From the NCBI GenBank assembly GCA_014843695.1, contig CM026400.1:16816294-16880293 (forward strand): a stretch of 64,000 nucleotides of DNA, read 5' to 3'. This document shows positions 20,526-34,189 of this stretch, piece by piece. The translations under genes were made by a program, and so were the position numbers. The stretch's first letter is position 1. Each line of letters opens with the position of its first letter. The notes beneath the pieces are model-generated. The model was given only the letters and a program-made list of their open reading frames with translations. It was not told the DNA's origin and did not search any database. Source of the stretch: Archivesica marissinica (taxonomy: Eukaryota; Mollusca; Bivalvia; Venerida; Vesicomyidae).

Positions 20526-21232
20526 ATCGAACTATGCACAAATAAACGATTACAGGGAAAGGCTGGCATAACGAGACTGTTTTGCAAGTACTGCAACGAG
20601 TGGGAACTGTCAATCAATGTGGAGAAATGAAATATTGTTGTTTTCAGCAAAAATCGTAATGCACATACAGTTGGTATTTTATATGGTTACTCATTTATCG
20701 AACAAGCGACAAGTGCAACTCGTCTGTGAATCTGGCAAACTGCACAACAGAATCAACGACAGAAGGGTTAAATAAACTCTCAGCATATAATTATGGAAAT
20801 TAGGTAGCTCATGTTTCTACATAAAATACTGAACCAAAGCACCAACTCTAAGAACATCTTTATATTGATATATATAACATTTGCTTCCGACAAACGTGCC
20901 AGGCAAAGCATGTTGGAATTCATTCCTGATATTCTCCGGATCTTACATATGTATGGCATCGGACACATGATCAATGTGGTACTAGTTAACCATATGGCCC
21001 TTCAATCTAAACATTGCTGAAACAGACTAATGAAGTCGTTAGTCTACACTCGTGAATCAGACAAATAAAATGGACTCACCGAGTTACAGCTGATGTCGAG
21101 TTTTGCTATTTCAATATACTGCACCCAACCATCGTTCCTGCTATGGTATACACCATATATAGAGATAGTGCATCAATGTATATAATGCGCTCAGTAGCCA
21201 ACACATGGTCCAGACCCGTGACTAATGACATA
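20526..21232. other. Non-coding interval
   Basis: Short ORFs only; no repeat or gene recognised between the gag remnant and the transposon end. Confidence 0.5.
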
Positions 21233-21258
21233 TGTGACCCTCCACTACAAAATCAGTC
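21233..21258 (+). repeat. Left terminal inverted repeat
   Basis: Begins TGTGACCCTCCACTAC; pairs with 28055-28080 in inverse orientation. Confidence 0.8.
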
Positions 21259-21731
21259 ACATGGTCATTTTTTTAAAAGCTGATATTATGTGCTTATCTG
21301 AAAGGGCACTGAATAAGCTTTCCAATGATGTAAACACTTTTGTTATAGGTTAAAAATTGACAAAGATATGGACATTTTAATATGCCATATCTACAGCTTT
21401 AGAAATATGAATAATGTCCCAAAATTGGCGTTAAAGTTGTCCAATTTAACTCCCTAGCAACGCACATTTATTCAAGGACTATGAAAATGAAAATTGAACA
21501 ACATTATGTATTATTAAACAACCTTTATATACACATAATTTCATTATAATATTCCAATGGAAACATAAAAAAAAATATATTTCAAATTTTCATAATTTTC
21601 AATTTTTTGGAATTGATACTGTGTGTATCACAAAAACTGTTTATTGTTCACAAGTACAATCATCGTCTATAATATGGTCGTCTCACAGTCTAATGTAGGC
21701 TATGACTACATGCAGAACCATCTGCGCATGA

Positions 21732-24700
21732 TCATGGACTATTCTGTCGACGTGCACGTGGTTTCCCGCGAGCACGCGCACGTGGTTGCCCGCGACCACG
21801 ACCGATGTTGCAAATATTCATTACTTCATCATCCGAATTGTCTGGTGGCATAAGATTTGGTCTTGGGCACACAATATCCTTATATGGGTCATCTACAAAC
21901 TCCATAATTGACTTGTAGAGGTACTGCTGTCTCGGAAGGGGGAGTCCTGGAGGGTCAATCGTTGGAGCCTCTCCATCCGGGAATGTCGTATTGGGCAGCA
22001 GAACTCTAAATGACACTTCTTCGGCGTCAGCATCATTCTTCACAAACACTGTTCCAGGATGATCAGCATCAAACCTGAGAAACAAATATATATATATATA
22101 TACATTCATGCAGTGGTTTCATTCAGCGGACATCGACAGATACGACGCCCAAAATTATGAATAAAATTGGGAGATGGACTTTCAACCCCCCCCCCCCGCC
22201 ATTTTTTTAATATTCAATGTCCAATGGCAGTCAACTCATTTAATGGGTGTATGTAACATAATTGGTAATAAGAATTTGTAATATACACTGCTTTTTATCC
22301 AAATTGTGCAGTTCATGGCACATTTGCACCCAAATTGTGCAGTTCAGGGCACATTTGCACCCAAATTGTGCAGTTCATGGCACATTTGCACCCAAATTGT
22401 GCAGTTCATGGCACATTTGCACCCAAATTGTGCAGTTCATGGCACATTGCACCCAAATGTGCAGTTCAGGGCACAGTTTGCACCCAATTGTGCAGTTCAG
22501 GGCACATTTGCACCCAAGTTGTGCAGTTCAGGGCACATTTGCACCCAAATTGTGCAGTTCAGGGCACATTTGCACCCAAATTGTGCAGTTCATGGCACAT
22601 TTGCACCCAAATTGTGCAGAAGTTCATGCACATTTGCACCCAAATTGTGCAGTTCATGGCACATTTGCACCCAAATTGTGCAGTTCATGGCACATTTGCA
22701 CCCAAATTGTGCAGTTCATGGCACATTTGCACCCAAATTGTGCAGTTCATGGCACATTTGCACCCAAATTGTGCAGTTCATGGCACATTTGCACCCAAAT
22801 TGTGCAGTTCATGGCACATTTGCACCCAAATTGTGCAGTTCAGGGCACATTTGCACCCAAATTGTGCAGTTCATGGCACATTTGCACCAACTTGGCAGGT
22901 CATGGCACATTTGCACCCAAATTGGTGCAGTCTGGCACATTTGCACCACATTGTGCAGTTCAGGGCACATTTTCACCCAAATTGAATGCAATCAGTTAAT
23001 GGTTAATAAGGGTGGAAAATAATTCTGATTTTTGGGAAAATCTCTGAAATATCAATATGAAAATTTTAAAATATCCTGAATCATCTGTTAAAGTTGTATT
23101 ACTGCTCAAAAAAGAAATCAGAGTGTAAACGATAGGCCAGCAATTTTAATAAAACATGCTAAAAGTGATGTACGCACATTAAATTTATTACCATTAGGAT
23201 TTTGATTGGAGTGACCTTGACATTGTTTGCCCACTTTAATTAGGCGGCTTCTGCAGATTGATATGAGGCGCATGTGAATTATTGAGAAGATCGGATGGAT
23301 ATTAGTATAATTATGACAGATTTCAGTTACTCGCAGGTAACGTCTGTGCATAATCAGGATGTACAGACGGGCAATGTAAGTCATAAGTCCCCACAATAAA
23401 GTTTTGATTTGTAATACCTGAAATGTTGGTATTTCTTTATCCTCGGAACAGGCCTGCAAGAGTCCTTGGATAAGGCTTGCCAGTCACAGACGGGGACAAC
23501 TGTGGTGCCATCTTCTCTTCCGATCACCTGGGCCATATTGACTGCCGAACTCCCATTCACCACTTCCTCCAATACACTCTGAGCTGGCACCACATGGCGC
23601 CTAAATGCCTTCTTGAGAAGCCCAAAACACCAGTCAGGGGAAAATTTGGTGTGTCCAGTAATAAGAAAATTGAGAGTTATGGATTTATGGAGACCCATAG
23701 CCACTCTCCATGCACAGTACCAAATCACAAAGCGATTTTTGTTCTGTCCAGAGCAATTATCACAGTGGAGATGAACATCAGTTTCTCCAATGCCATAATT
23801 GCTGAAGAAGAAGTGCAAGAAACTGACAACCGCATTTGACCCTTTACTGATGAGGTGGGCTTCATCAATCAGAAAATTCACTTGCCGAGGAATCGCCTCA
23901 CAACAGACACCAAATAACCCATACTTCCTTGGAACAAGGAAATAAATTGGACCTGGCTGCAAGGGATTACTTGGCAAGTGAACTTGCTGAGAGTAATCAA
24001 AACTGTAGTGCATTGTAAGGTTGCGGCTACAGGGAGCACTTGGCACAAGTTCAGCAATGGCATTGTCCTGACATGTCTGTCTTGCATCATGAACCATTGC
24101 ATTGTACAGCGAACGTTCCTTCTGGACAATGTTGAGGTGTTGTTCCTGCAGCAGGACTCTCTCGCACTTGTTGGCGTCAGTAAGGTTGGCACTTCTGTAG
24201 ATTAGAGTGTTGTTTTTCTGACATGTCCAACATAAATCGGACATTGGTTTGGCTGTAATGATGAACGGGCAGAGTTTCTTCCAGAATTCATAGAAGCTGC
24301 TGGACCCCATGACTCTATGGCCTGGAAAAAATAATAAAATATTATTCCATGCATTGCAACGAAATATAGAAATGTATCGGTTAAAGCACATTTTATTTCT
24401 CACTGCTTTGCATGTGTGGTACCTAGCCGCTGCATGTTGAATTGTTGTTGATGCGAATGTCAGTGATGTCATTTATGATCACCTAAACACGACGTCCTAG
24501 CACCATTTAGCACACATTTGCATCGTTTTCTATCATAAAAATATAATTGAATGGTTCTAAGAATGTAATAAATAGACTAATCATAGTTTGGTAACAAATA
24601 TGACATAATTAGTCATAGGCGTGTGTCAGTCTGTACAGCATCCATCAATACCGGGGTTTTTACGGACTTCATGGCAACATATTTATATACACCTGGTGGG

Positions 24701-27546
24701 TTCTAAATTCTGGATCAACCCTTGGATTGAAACAATATTTCACACAACTGGTTGAACAGAATTATTGTCATATACCTGATTCTTCAATTGCTTCCTTGTA
24801 ACGAGTGTAGACCAGGATCTTCGTGTGAGACGATGGGATCAACTTTATGTCGTCTCTCTTGAATCCGGGCACACGACCAGGAAGTACTAGCGCATTTTCA
24901 TCCGCGTAATTTGTGAGGAACTGGACCACGCGCTTCGTATCCTCAAACTCAAACGACCGAGTATTTGTCGTCCTCCCACCAGATTTCTTCTCCATTGGTG
25001 CCAAACCATTCTCCTTGTAATGCTTGAGGAGGTGACTCAAGCGATCTTGACTTATCCTGTAAATGAAATATAATATGCTGTTCAGACCAGAGAAAATTAA
25101 CAGAGAATAGTAGGTCAGTACTGTGATTTGGCAGAACAATATCTGGAAGCTAAATGCAGTCATTAACATATTTCAGGCTTCTGGAGTGTGCTAGAGGATT
25201 AGTTTTTCTTCTCATTTCATACTATTTGATTGCATGTTACAATCAGAATCAAATTAAAAGTATATAATTAGCAAATTGTAAGTTCTAACAACATTAGTGA
25301 CTGACCATCATCATACTTTCTTCATTCATCAGTCAGTGTAAAGAGTAATATTCACAAAACAAGACAGAACACTGACCCCTGTCCACTAACAACAATTACA
25401 TTAGTTGTTTAGCTAGAAATTTCATTTTTAAGAATCTACCAGGTATAATGGCATCAAAGGTTAAATTGTAAGGTAGGTCTTAAGAACATTATTAATATTG
25501 ATGAATTCATCAGAACTTACGAGTGCAAAAATTTGAATGTGTCACGGCAGATCTGTTTGCCCTCCAACCAATAGCAAGTTCTTTGATGCTGGCGAACTTT
25601 CTGCTCTCGTCGTCTTGTGGCTGATGTCATATCCGACAAGTTGATGGTGCACGACAGCTTACCAAGAAGAATCAACATTTGATCTCCTGAAAATATGAGT
25701 GAAAACATCTTGATAACGAACAGGTCGGCTTATGTATTTGTTCTGCATAAATATCAGCATTCAAGAGGAATTGTCCTCTTCAACAATATCAAACTATGTC
25801 TACGATTATAACTAGCAGACACGGTGTCTTGGAATAGACATTGATAAGAAATAGGTTTTATGAGCAAAGTTAGGATTTATTATAAATAAAACAAAGCCGT
25901 GAGAGCGCAGTGCCTTCGCTTCAGGTGTGTGAGGCCATGGCAATGCACCTTTTCACATTTTTGCACAATTCCACATTGCCTATTCTCTTTCCATGATGGC
26001 GATGGATTCCGCAGGGAATGAGGTGTCGAGAGTGATTAATACTATGTAAAACCTTGTTTCGCTATCAAGTTAACATAAATTTACACTTCCAAAATAGATA
26101 AACGGATAAAAATTCTACAAGACTATTATTAGAAACACTATCTTGTTTCAGAATTTGTTTTGTTGTACATATCATCAAACTGTGTGGTGAGAACTGACAA
26201 TCCCATAAGCCAAAACTTACTAGGTGTTAATTCTCTCATATCCATTCTGCGTCTGACCATCTCCTCTGGAACAAACTGTAGGTAACACGGTTCACCATTA
26301 TCATACTTGCATATACAACTGAAAGAGGAAAAATAATAATTCCATTAAAATATATTTATAATTACGTATATCATAAGGTCAGCCTCCGTGGTCAAGTGGT
26401 TATGGTCGCTGACTTGTATACAACTGTAACCTATCATCACTGATGGTCACGGGTTCGAGCCCAGCTCAGGCCGTGTCTCATTTATATGAAAATGTTGGCA
26501 GTGTCTTACGGAGGTTGGTGCACCCAAGTACTGGTTAACCACTGGTACCTGCCCAGGAAAGGTGTTGTTAGGTAAACTACCCGCCGGCGATATAGCTCAA
26601 AATGGTGTTGATGCAGGCGTAAAACCCGACATATAACATATAACGTATATTATAAACAGAATTTCGTAGAATCAAAATGTGTGGGCCTGGATCGCCAACA
26701 AAACTCAGAACAGATTGGGCCTTCGATATCGCACCGCATACTAGTTTTACTACCTGTTTCGGTCATTGGTCACTACATTTGTCGCAGCTGTCGCCATCAC
26801 TTATCAGAACCCCATCCACACCTGTATGATTTTTCAATTTCATAACATGTTCCGCATTGCAGTATACATGCGCCTAAATATTGTGCAGATATTTATCGCA
26901 GGCACTACCCATACATACGCTTTCACTTCCATACCAACCGGCTAAGAGTACTGAGTAATACTAATAAGAAAACCATATAATTATGGCATATATTTTTCCC
27001 TACCGGCTACATTGTAAATTTGTAACACGATTGTTATACACTCTGTCCCTCTCATTTTTTGTTTTCCATGGGTGTGTACTTATAGAATATGGAAGAGCCC
27101 AGTGGTATAATGGCCTAGTCAAACCGAAACCAGGAAGTGAAATGATTCAGTTTACTTTCCTAGTCCTACAGGCTACAGTACACAATACTGTTACAGTTTT
27201 CCAGTGTAAATAATAGATGGTACATTCGGATACATAGCAAATGCCTCAAAGAAGGTTTAATATCTCACCTGAATTTTGCAGCCTTTTCCCATTCAAGTTG
27301 GTCGAAATTCTCGCCGGTGCACGTCACATATTCCTGAATCACAGGGTCATTCTGCATCACCAAATCATAACCAGATAGTCTAGGGTCGAATTCTTCGTCA
27401 GAATCCATCGAACTGCCATCATCATCAGAGTTATCCGATTCATAATTCTCTTCCCAAGGATTTGCAAAATATTCCGTCACTACATCGCCTAATTTTGAGC
27501 TATCATTTGCATTTAAATTTAACAACTTCGCGATTTCTGCCTCCAT
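21732..27546 (-). CDS. Six-exon transposon gene (DUF7869-like, probable transposase), intact
   Basis: Exons on the reverse strand: 27269-27546, 26221-26318, 25521-25686, 24776-25056, 23418-24321 and 21732-22074. Every junction is GT-AG, and the summed exon length is 2,070 bp, so all phases close to 689 codons plus stop. Exon 1 is acidic. Middle exons hold a basic helix-rich region and GRVPGFKRDDIKLIPSS. Exon 5 has WTCQKNNTLI-type Cys residues (CWTCQ), SFDYSQQVHLP and HLHCDNCSGQNKNR, and these Asp residues are candidate catalytic positions. Exon 6 ends with an RG-rich tail (GRGRGQPRARARG). The pattern matches proteins annotated DUF7869 in many invertebrates. The transposase role is inferred from the flanking TIRs; host domestication is an alternative. 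Confidence 0.8.
22297..22985. repeat. 31-bp minisatellite inside the last intron
   Basis: About 22 copies of a unit containing GGCACATTTGCACCCAAATT and GTGCAGTTCA. It lies in the intron between exons 5 and 6 of the transposon gene. ORFs through it in three frames follow from the period not being a multiple of three. Confidence 0.92.
25898..26083 (+). mobile_element. SINE family A, diverged copy in intron 2 of the transposon gene
   Basis: Forward copy with the tRNA-like head (GAGAGCGCAGTGCCTTCGCT) and the tail related to TCGCTATCAAG. More diverged than the 59-61 kb copies. Confidence 0.6.
26383..26645 (+). mobile_element. tRNA-derived SINE family D in intron 1
   Basis: The head has an A-box-like segment (GTGGTCAAGTGGTTATGG) and a B box (GGGTTCGAGCCC), then a body ending in a CATATAA repeat tail. 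It lies in intron 1 of the transposon gene. Confidence 0.65.
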
Positions 27547-28054
27547 TTTTAATAATTTTATAACCGGAACTGCATTCTGAAAATATGCACAGAGCATGCG
27601 CAGAACTCAATTAGCCAATGAAACACAGGGTTTCAGATCACATGTTGGCAACACAAGAATTTGTTTACATCGTAGGGGGTTTGTTTTAAGCAGTTTGGTT
27701 GGTTAATACATGGTTATGACGTTGAGTGTTTGTCCGATTTGAAAAGAGGGAATCCCCAGCTTTATTTTTATACCAAACATGACGGGGATATCCCGACTAG
27801 TTAGCGGACAGATTTTCAGGGCCCATTTTTCGCGGATTTCATTGTTTTAAGAATAAATAGTCGGGATTAATTAATTAGTCACCTCACAAAATAAGTGTTT
27901 TTATGCATTTTTATAACGTTTTTCACAAAATAACCTTGCTGTAGTTGGAATATAGATATGTTTTAATGTTTACATGCGAAAATCCAAAATTGAATGATTT
28001 TAACATACATCATGTATAATGCTAATTATCTACAAATTGAAGCCAGCGACTTCC

Positions 28055-28080
28055 GACTGGTTTTGTAGTGGAGGGTCACA
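28055..28080 (-). repeat. Right terminal inverted repeat
   Basis: Ends GTAGTGGAGGGTCACA; inverse of 21233-21258. Confidence 0.8.
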
Positions 28081-28082
28081 TA

Positions 28083-28330
28083 TATGTATGTCTAATGTGT
28101 GATAGCATATGTATGGACATGGTAACGCACGTGATAAGTGAATGCACGGATACCTCACACCTGCGTTCTTTGTATATACCATGCATATCTTCTTGATGGA
28201 GGAAATAAAGATTTTGCATTGAATTGAACATTTTAATATTTTGCAATGACACTATAATTTTATCTTCCGACAATTTTCTGGACGAATGTATGTGATAGGA
28301 ATTACTGCTACGTATTCGTATTATAGGGTA
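28083..28330 (+). pseudogene. Possible LINE C-terminal remnant
   Basis: One frame reads CLMCDSICMDMVTHVISEC, in the C-x2-C-x7-H-x4-C arrangement seen at the C-terminus of some LINE proteins. Very decayed; could be chance. Confidence 0.3.
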
Positions 28331-28884
28331 TTAAAATTGTCCAATTGTTTTCAGGAACTAGTTCCAAGCTTTCACTAGCGTGCGCATAGAACTACAAGCT
28401 TGAGCTGGAATCCAGATATGACCAGACAAATCTATTTACGTAGGTGAAATTCTGCAACAATATTTTGTTCCCATATGATTCGCGGATTATCCAGCAGGGA
28501 TGTGGTATATACATTCACTCAATACACTATCCGAGTGTATACTATGTGAGGTTTCAATCATCCTTCTATTACATATTTATATTTACATCATATATTTATA
28601 TGTAATAGTTTTTCGTTTTTATATCTAATCTGTAGTATCCCTGCTGTCATATGCATTATGATTTGATCATTTATATGACCAATTCTTAATCGCTGTGCTA
28701 TAGAACATATTTTGTATTTCAGCGTGTTATCATTGTTTTAGAGCAGTTTTTAATATTAGCAGTGATAGTGCAGCGTTATCCCATATATACTGTGATAAAT
28801 GATTGTGTATAATTGTGTTCATCTCTTATAACTCATGTTGTAGTGGCATTGTACGTTCATGATGTAACCTATATATATATATCG

Positions 28885-29053
28885 GACCGGGAAGTATGTG
28901 AGGTGGTACGGTAGTCGCCTGATCGAACAGGTGGGTTTTCTCCGGGTACTCAGGTTTTCTCCCACATGAATAACCACAATTACGCTTTCATCCGCGCCAT
29001 GATGAGTGATTAATATAAGTTATTAGAACTTGCTTCGCAATCGTTTTAAAATA
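28885..29053 (+). mobile_element. SINE family C, 5'-truncated
   Basis: Shares GGTGGGTTTTCTCCGGGTAC and the downstream body with 46,728-46,978 and, inverted, with 59,650-59,835. The tRNA-like head is missing. Confidence 0.65.
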
Positions 29054-29055
29054 AA

Positions 29056-30356
29056 CTGCGTTACATCAATAACGGCTAGTTGGATAAAACGAATAATATT
29101 TCAAAAAGAATCAAAATGGATACACATGTATGAAAATATGCTGGAGAAATATGGAAATGATTTCGTATTTAAAAGTAATGTTCGTTCAACTGACATTTCA
29201 CGTTTTGAAATAAAATCTCAGTTTTAAAAGAAATATTAAGCGCATGGTCAAGTGCAAATTACGTGGAAACTGTAGAAAACATATCCAAACAACTACTTTG
29301 GAACAATTCGTACATAAAGAAACATGATAATTCCACATTTTATTTTTTATAACGACTGGTTTATTAAGGGAATTCAATATATAGAACATATAAACGATTA
29401 CAGACATAAACAATTTTATTCATTTCCACAAATAATGCAACTCTACTATATCACACTGGGAGAATATTTGAAATACTACATTCTTGTGACAAGTGTACCT
29501 CAAGCATGGAAGTTACAGTTAAGATAAGAACCAATAACATATACATCTCCTAACAATTTAATAACAAAAATTAATGAACATACAAAAGTATAATATGTAA
29601 ACCTATTTATGCAATATTAACGAAAAGGTCTAAGCCTGAGATTATTAAGCAAGCCAAAAAATGGGAATATAACTTATCTTTAGTTGATATTAACTGGAGG
29701 AAAATATTCACACAACCCATTAAAGTAACTATTGAACTTGAATTATTTATGCAATATTAACGAAAAGGTCTAAGCCTGGGATTATTAAGCAAGCCAACAA
29801 AAGGGAAAATAACTTATTATTTGTCGATATTAACTGGAAGAAAATATTCACACAACCCATTAAAGTAACTATTGAAACTAAACTGAGAGAATTTCAATAT
29901 AAATACCTAATGCATATTATTCCGAACAACAGTTTCCTATTTAAATGTAATATAGTTGTGTCTCAATTGTATGATTTTTGCAAAATGCAAAATGATTCTA
30001 GCGTGCATATGTTTTAGCAATGTCATCTTATACAGGATTTCTGGATAAAAATACAGACTTTTTGAGAATATTTTTAAGCACAGATGAATTAGTTCAATTA
30101 AATTATGAATGCATTTCGCTTTGTAATTTCAGCCACAGTAACAAAATATATGAAATGAACATTAATTACATTATACTGCTTGCTAAATACTTCATATTCA
30201 AATGTAAATGTGAGACGAATATACTAACTGGTGTCCATTTTGTTGCATATTTTAAGTATAAAATAAAAATAGAAGAAACAATTGCATTGTTCAAAAACAA
30301 GCATACTACTTTCACGCTAAAATGGAGACCGTTTCTGAATCACATTAATTACTAAC
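29056..30356 (+). pseudogene. Decayed LINE fragment (post-RT C-terminal region)
   Basis: Fragments in changing frames keep the order typical of the end of a LINE ORF2: FYNDWFIKGIQYIEHINDY, later REFQYKYLMHIIPNN, a Cys/His pattern, and LLAKYFIFKCKCETN. Many stops and frameshifts. A 140-bp segment is tandemly duplicated at 29,604-29,872. Clearly inactive. Confidence 0.6.
29604..29872. repeat. 140-bp tandem duplication within the LINE fragment
   Basis: Copies start TATTTATGCAATATTAACGA at 29604 and 29744, and the second is a few bases diverged. Confidence 0.85.
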
Positions 30357-32942
30357 CTTTAAATGTTATAGTATATACTCAACCATCCACACGATTTATC
30401 CTCTGCTATAATTCTCCCTCGCTCTCTGTCTCTCTCTCTTTCAAAAAACTTAATGAATTTTTTCTCTCCATCATACATATACAGTATTGATATTTAATGT
30501 ATCTGCGATTTAGTATGGAAATACTATATAAAAGACATTAATTTATGTTTAACTTAGTACATTGAATTGTTAACATATATTGTATTTATGTATGTTATTA
30601 GAGAAATAAAAACCGGAATTAAAAAAATGTCATTGTTTGGTCAAACATCAAATTATCCCTATTACAAAATTAGTGTTAATAAAACCGTACATCTGTCTTT
30701 CATTTGTAGAAACTGATTAAATGTTTTATGAATGGAATGAGATATAACATTACTTTTCCGTTTTATTATTGTGTTTTTGTAAGGTTTTATATTAATTAAT
30801 TATTTTCGCACTTACATATCAAAATGTATATATATAGTATAAAACACAATTGTCGAAAAGTACATCGAAATATAGTTAAATTGTCTAAAGATAAATAATT
30901 GTTATTGTGCTACAACTAATAATTATTATGTATAATACCCTGGGTTGACATTTAGTTAACCAGTTTTAGTTTTATTCTTTATTAAAGTCTCATCTATGTA
31001 CATACATGTAATTCAAACACAAATGTAAATAATCAGATTAAAAGTACATAGCCATTCTGAATAGAATTATAAGAGACATATTGCAACAAAACATATCACA
31101 TTATAAAATCCCACAGCCAAGCCAAGAAACAGTTGCTAATTTATATTTAAATACGAAATAAAACAAAATAGTATAAAACACTGAATCGAAAAACAAGCAA
31201 TAGTGCGCTATTAAGAAATATCTTACAAAATCAGTTATCACCCAGGATCAGATCGAGAATGACCTAATTAGCCATGTATGACCTCTAAATAACAACAACA
31301 ATGTCGTCCATTTCCATGCCAATACTGATGGCAATTTACTGAAATAATCAAATACAGCTATATGAAACCATAATAAAGAATTCATGAATGTAACAAAGAG
31401 TTAGGTAGTTGATCCATAATGACTGCCAAGAATTGAGAATTAAACAAACATGCCACAGAAATTAAATGGCTTTAGGCGGTGTCTCTTAGTATTTATGGAA
31501 CAACCACCGTAACTCATCAATGACATAAATGTATATTCGACATAACGTCCTTAGATACATATATATATATATTTCCTCATATGAATATATATGCTGGACA
31601 TAATATTGTCGTCATAGTTCAATTTGCCTACCAAATTACACGTGTCACAAGGTCTAAATCACGTGCTTAACTTTCACCATTTTTCAATACAAACATTTAA
31701 TAAACATTCCGTTATGTCTATATAGATTACATAAATTATAATCTAATACTTAAATGAAAATGACTATATATTTAGTATCGAATAAAGTTTGTTGGAAATA
31801 ATTTCCATGCGGACGAGAACACTAGGGTACGAATGAACCAATAATTTCACAACAAGCTGTTTTACGGATAATTCGCACAAACATTGGCGTGAAATGTATT
31901 CTTAATAGTTCTTCCACATAATAAATGCAATAACTTGTTTATACTCACACCATGAGGGGTGTAATCTTGAATACAAAGTATGTTTTACATCTTCGTACGA
32001 ATATGGCGTCTTCATAGCGAACGTACTGTGACCGAAGTGCCGAAATGAATAGTATGTTATATAAATGTTGCAAAGGATAATTCAGCGTAAAATAAAAAAC
32101 TAAACCAAAGTAAAGTGAGCTTGATGGGCATCACATTATGCAAATAATACACTTTTCTCAAAATATATGATGATGTATGTTGGCTTTATTGTGACCGCCA
32201 TGTTATGTTCATGGCGTTGAACATATTGTATGTTTATGTCAAATAAATTATATTGAATTTAATTGATGTTGTAAGTACATTGTACAGTATGCAAAAAGTA
32301 TTACATCGTATGACATCAAATATATTTGAACAATTCAAATTTTACGTATGGATAGCAATGCTGCAACACATTATTATATTATAATTTGTATAATTTTGTT
32401 CAATTAGTAAACAGTGTTTTTTTTGCAATAAAATGAACTCGAAACCGAAAGTAAGACTTTCCGAGTCGACCAGGTCACGCGCATTTGTTACAATCAGAAC
32501 CGGATGTACATTCGTGATGAATCGTCCGCCTTCGGCAATGATGAAAACATGTTGAGTTTTGTCGTCAGATTGAAGTATGAACGATTACAGTAAGTTGAAA
32601 CGGCCTCATTTATTATTACAATGTATCCCAACTGATGTAAATGTGATTGGGTTTTAATTGGAAACCGTGCAAAATGTTTCATATGCCGAATAAGTATTAA
32701 ATTAATGTGGAACCACTTCAGAAGTTGTCATTGAGGCGCACGTGGGATATTTTTAACATAATTTTCATAAATCATTATAAAGAAAATATATCGTTTCTCA
32801 CGATTGTTTTGCAGAATTTGAGCACCAAGTATCTGGATAATCTTATCTTTATTAATAGCTTCGTGGGGGGGGGCGGCTGAGGGTTTGCTTACATATCCTG
32901 TTTTTTATTATGGCTAAGGTGCAATTCAGGTATTTAGTTTAT
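30357..32942. other. AT-rich non-coding region
   Basis: No ORF, RNA gene or repeat that I recognise. A few TATATA runs only. Confidence 0.5.
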
Positions 32943-33138
32943 AAAAAATTATTTTAGCTCGATTGCGAAACAAGTTCTTAAGCTTATATTAATCACTCTC
33001 GAGATCTCATTCTTGATGAAATCCATCGCCACGAGGGAGAGAGAAGAAGCAACGTGGAACTTAAATGCCTTGCCTAAGGGCATAATCGTAACGGCTACAG
33101 CGGGGCTCGAACTCCGAACCTTTCGTCCGTGGGCCAGC
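32943..33138 (-). mobile_element. SINE family A copy fused to family B
   Basis: Reverse copy with the TTTTAGCTCGATTGCGAAAC tail and the core. It is joined directly to a forward family B piece, giving a composite. Confidence 0.7.
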
Positions 33139-33294
33139 ATCGCATTTAAAATTGAACGGTCTCAGGTGTCATTGAGCAAGGCACCTTACACACATGGCTT
33201 AGTACTGTTTAACCGCTTAAGTCGGCTAAGCCTGCCCAGGACAACATAATAGGCCCGCAAGGGGTTTGATATTAATGGAACATATATACATGTA
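33139..33294 (+). mobile_element. SINE family B, 5'-truncated
   Basis: Contains TGTCATTGAGCAAGGCACCT and GGCTAAGCCTGCCCAGG, shared in inverse orientation with 33.6 and 34.2 kb. Confidence 0.65.
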
Positions 33295-33589
33295 ATTCAG
33301 TGGCAATCAATGATGATTTTCTGCCACTCATTCTAAATGCAACTACATGCAAATTGTACAAGACTTAGTATATACATATATTGCATGTCGTCTATTGTTG
33401 GAACCGTATATAATAATGAACATGTATTATTTACTTTTCACAGCCATTATAGTGAAACGACGGAGAAGAGCTTGGCAGGGAGGTAAAAGTGCAGAGGGGT
33501 TGTGGTAGGGGTGGCAGAGAGGAAGTTCTAGGAGTAGAAGTATAGGAAGAGGTAATTATGAATGTTTCATTTATTTCGAAGAAAAACCT

Positions 33590-33775
33590 TGCAGGACCTA
33601 GACATGTTTTTTCTGGGCAAGCTTGATCGACATAAGCGATTAACCAATACTAAGCACTGTGTATGAAGGAGCCTTGCTCAATGACACTACATTTGTTCCG
33701 TGACCGAGTATCGAACCTGGTAACCTTCATGCCTTCTATTCCAAATCTGGCGCTCTACCATTGGTGTCACACAAT
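33590..33775 (-). mobile_element. SINE family B, diverged
   Basis: Inverse copy of the family B body, with a degenerate tRNA-like head at its right end. Confidence 0.6.
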
Positions 33776-34189
33776 TAAATACACAGTCCACCTTCATGTC
33801 TTATAACTAACATATCTTGAAATCTAAACCATCAAAACATCAGTTTTTGCAATACCTTTGAAGATGTTTGATGTGCAGATATACATGGCCATTATAATAC
33901 AGTATTATTGCACACAAGATTTAGTCCTTTTAGAGGTACATTTGCTCATTCCGATGCCTATCAATGGTATAAAAAGTGTTCATCACTGAATCATGGATGT
34001 CACACAGGTTCACGTCACACATACAGTGAGTGACGCACCATCCCAATAAAGTCACATTGGAAAAAAGAGAAGGATGTATTTGTTTAAAATGGTTTAATAA
34101 GATACTGTAATTTTTCTTAATGGGATTCTGTCTTTTTATATATGTACCTCATAGAAAAGTCATTGCATTTACATATTGTAATTGTATGT

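Larger units (their letters stand above)
21233..28080. mobile_element. Complete 6.85-kb DNA transposon with TIRs and intron-bearing gene
   Basis: The ends are mirror images: TGTGACCCTCCACTACAAAA at 21233 and its reverse complement ending at 28080, with similarity over about 26 bp (one C/T difference). Both sides are flanked by TA, consistent with a TA target duplication. The only long gene inside is a six-exon reverse-strand gene. Two SINEs and a 31-bp minisatellite sit in its introns. I do not recognise the superfamily from the termini. Confidence 0.75.

Noticed and set aside
22262..23022. Overlapping 216-245 aa ORFs through 22.3-23.0 kb
   Set aside because: They are translations of a 31-bp minisatellite in three frames; a gene would not be open in all three with the same repeat.
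23477..23839. 120-aa forward ORF
   Set aside because: Antisense of exon 5 of the transposon gene.
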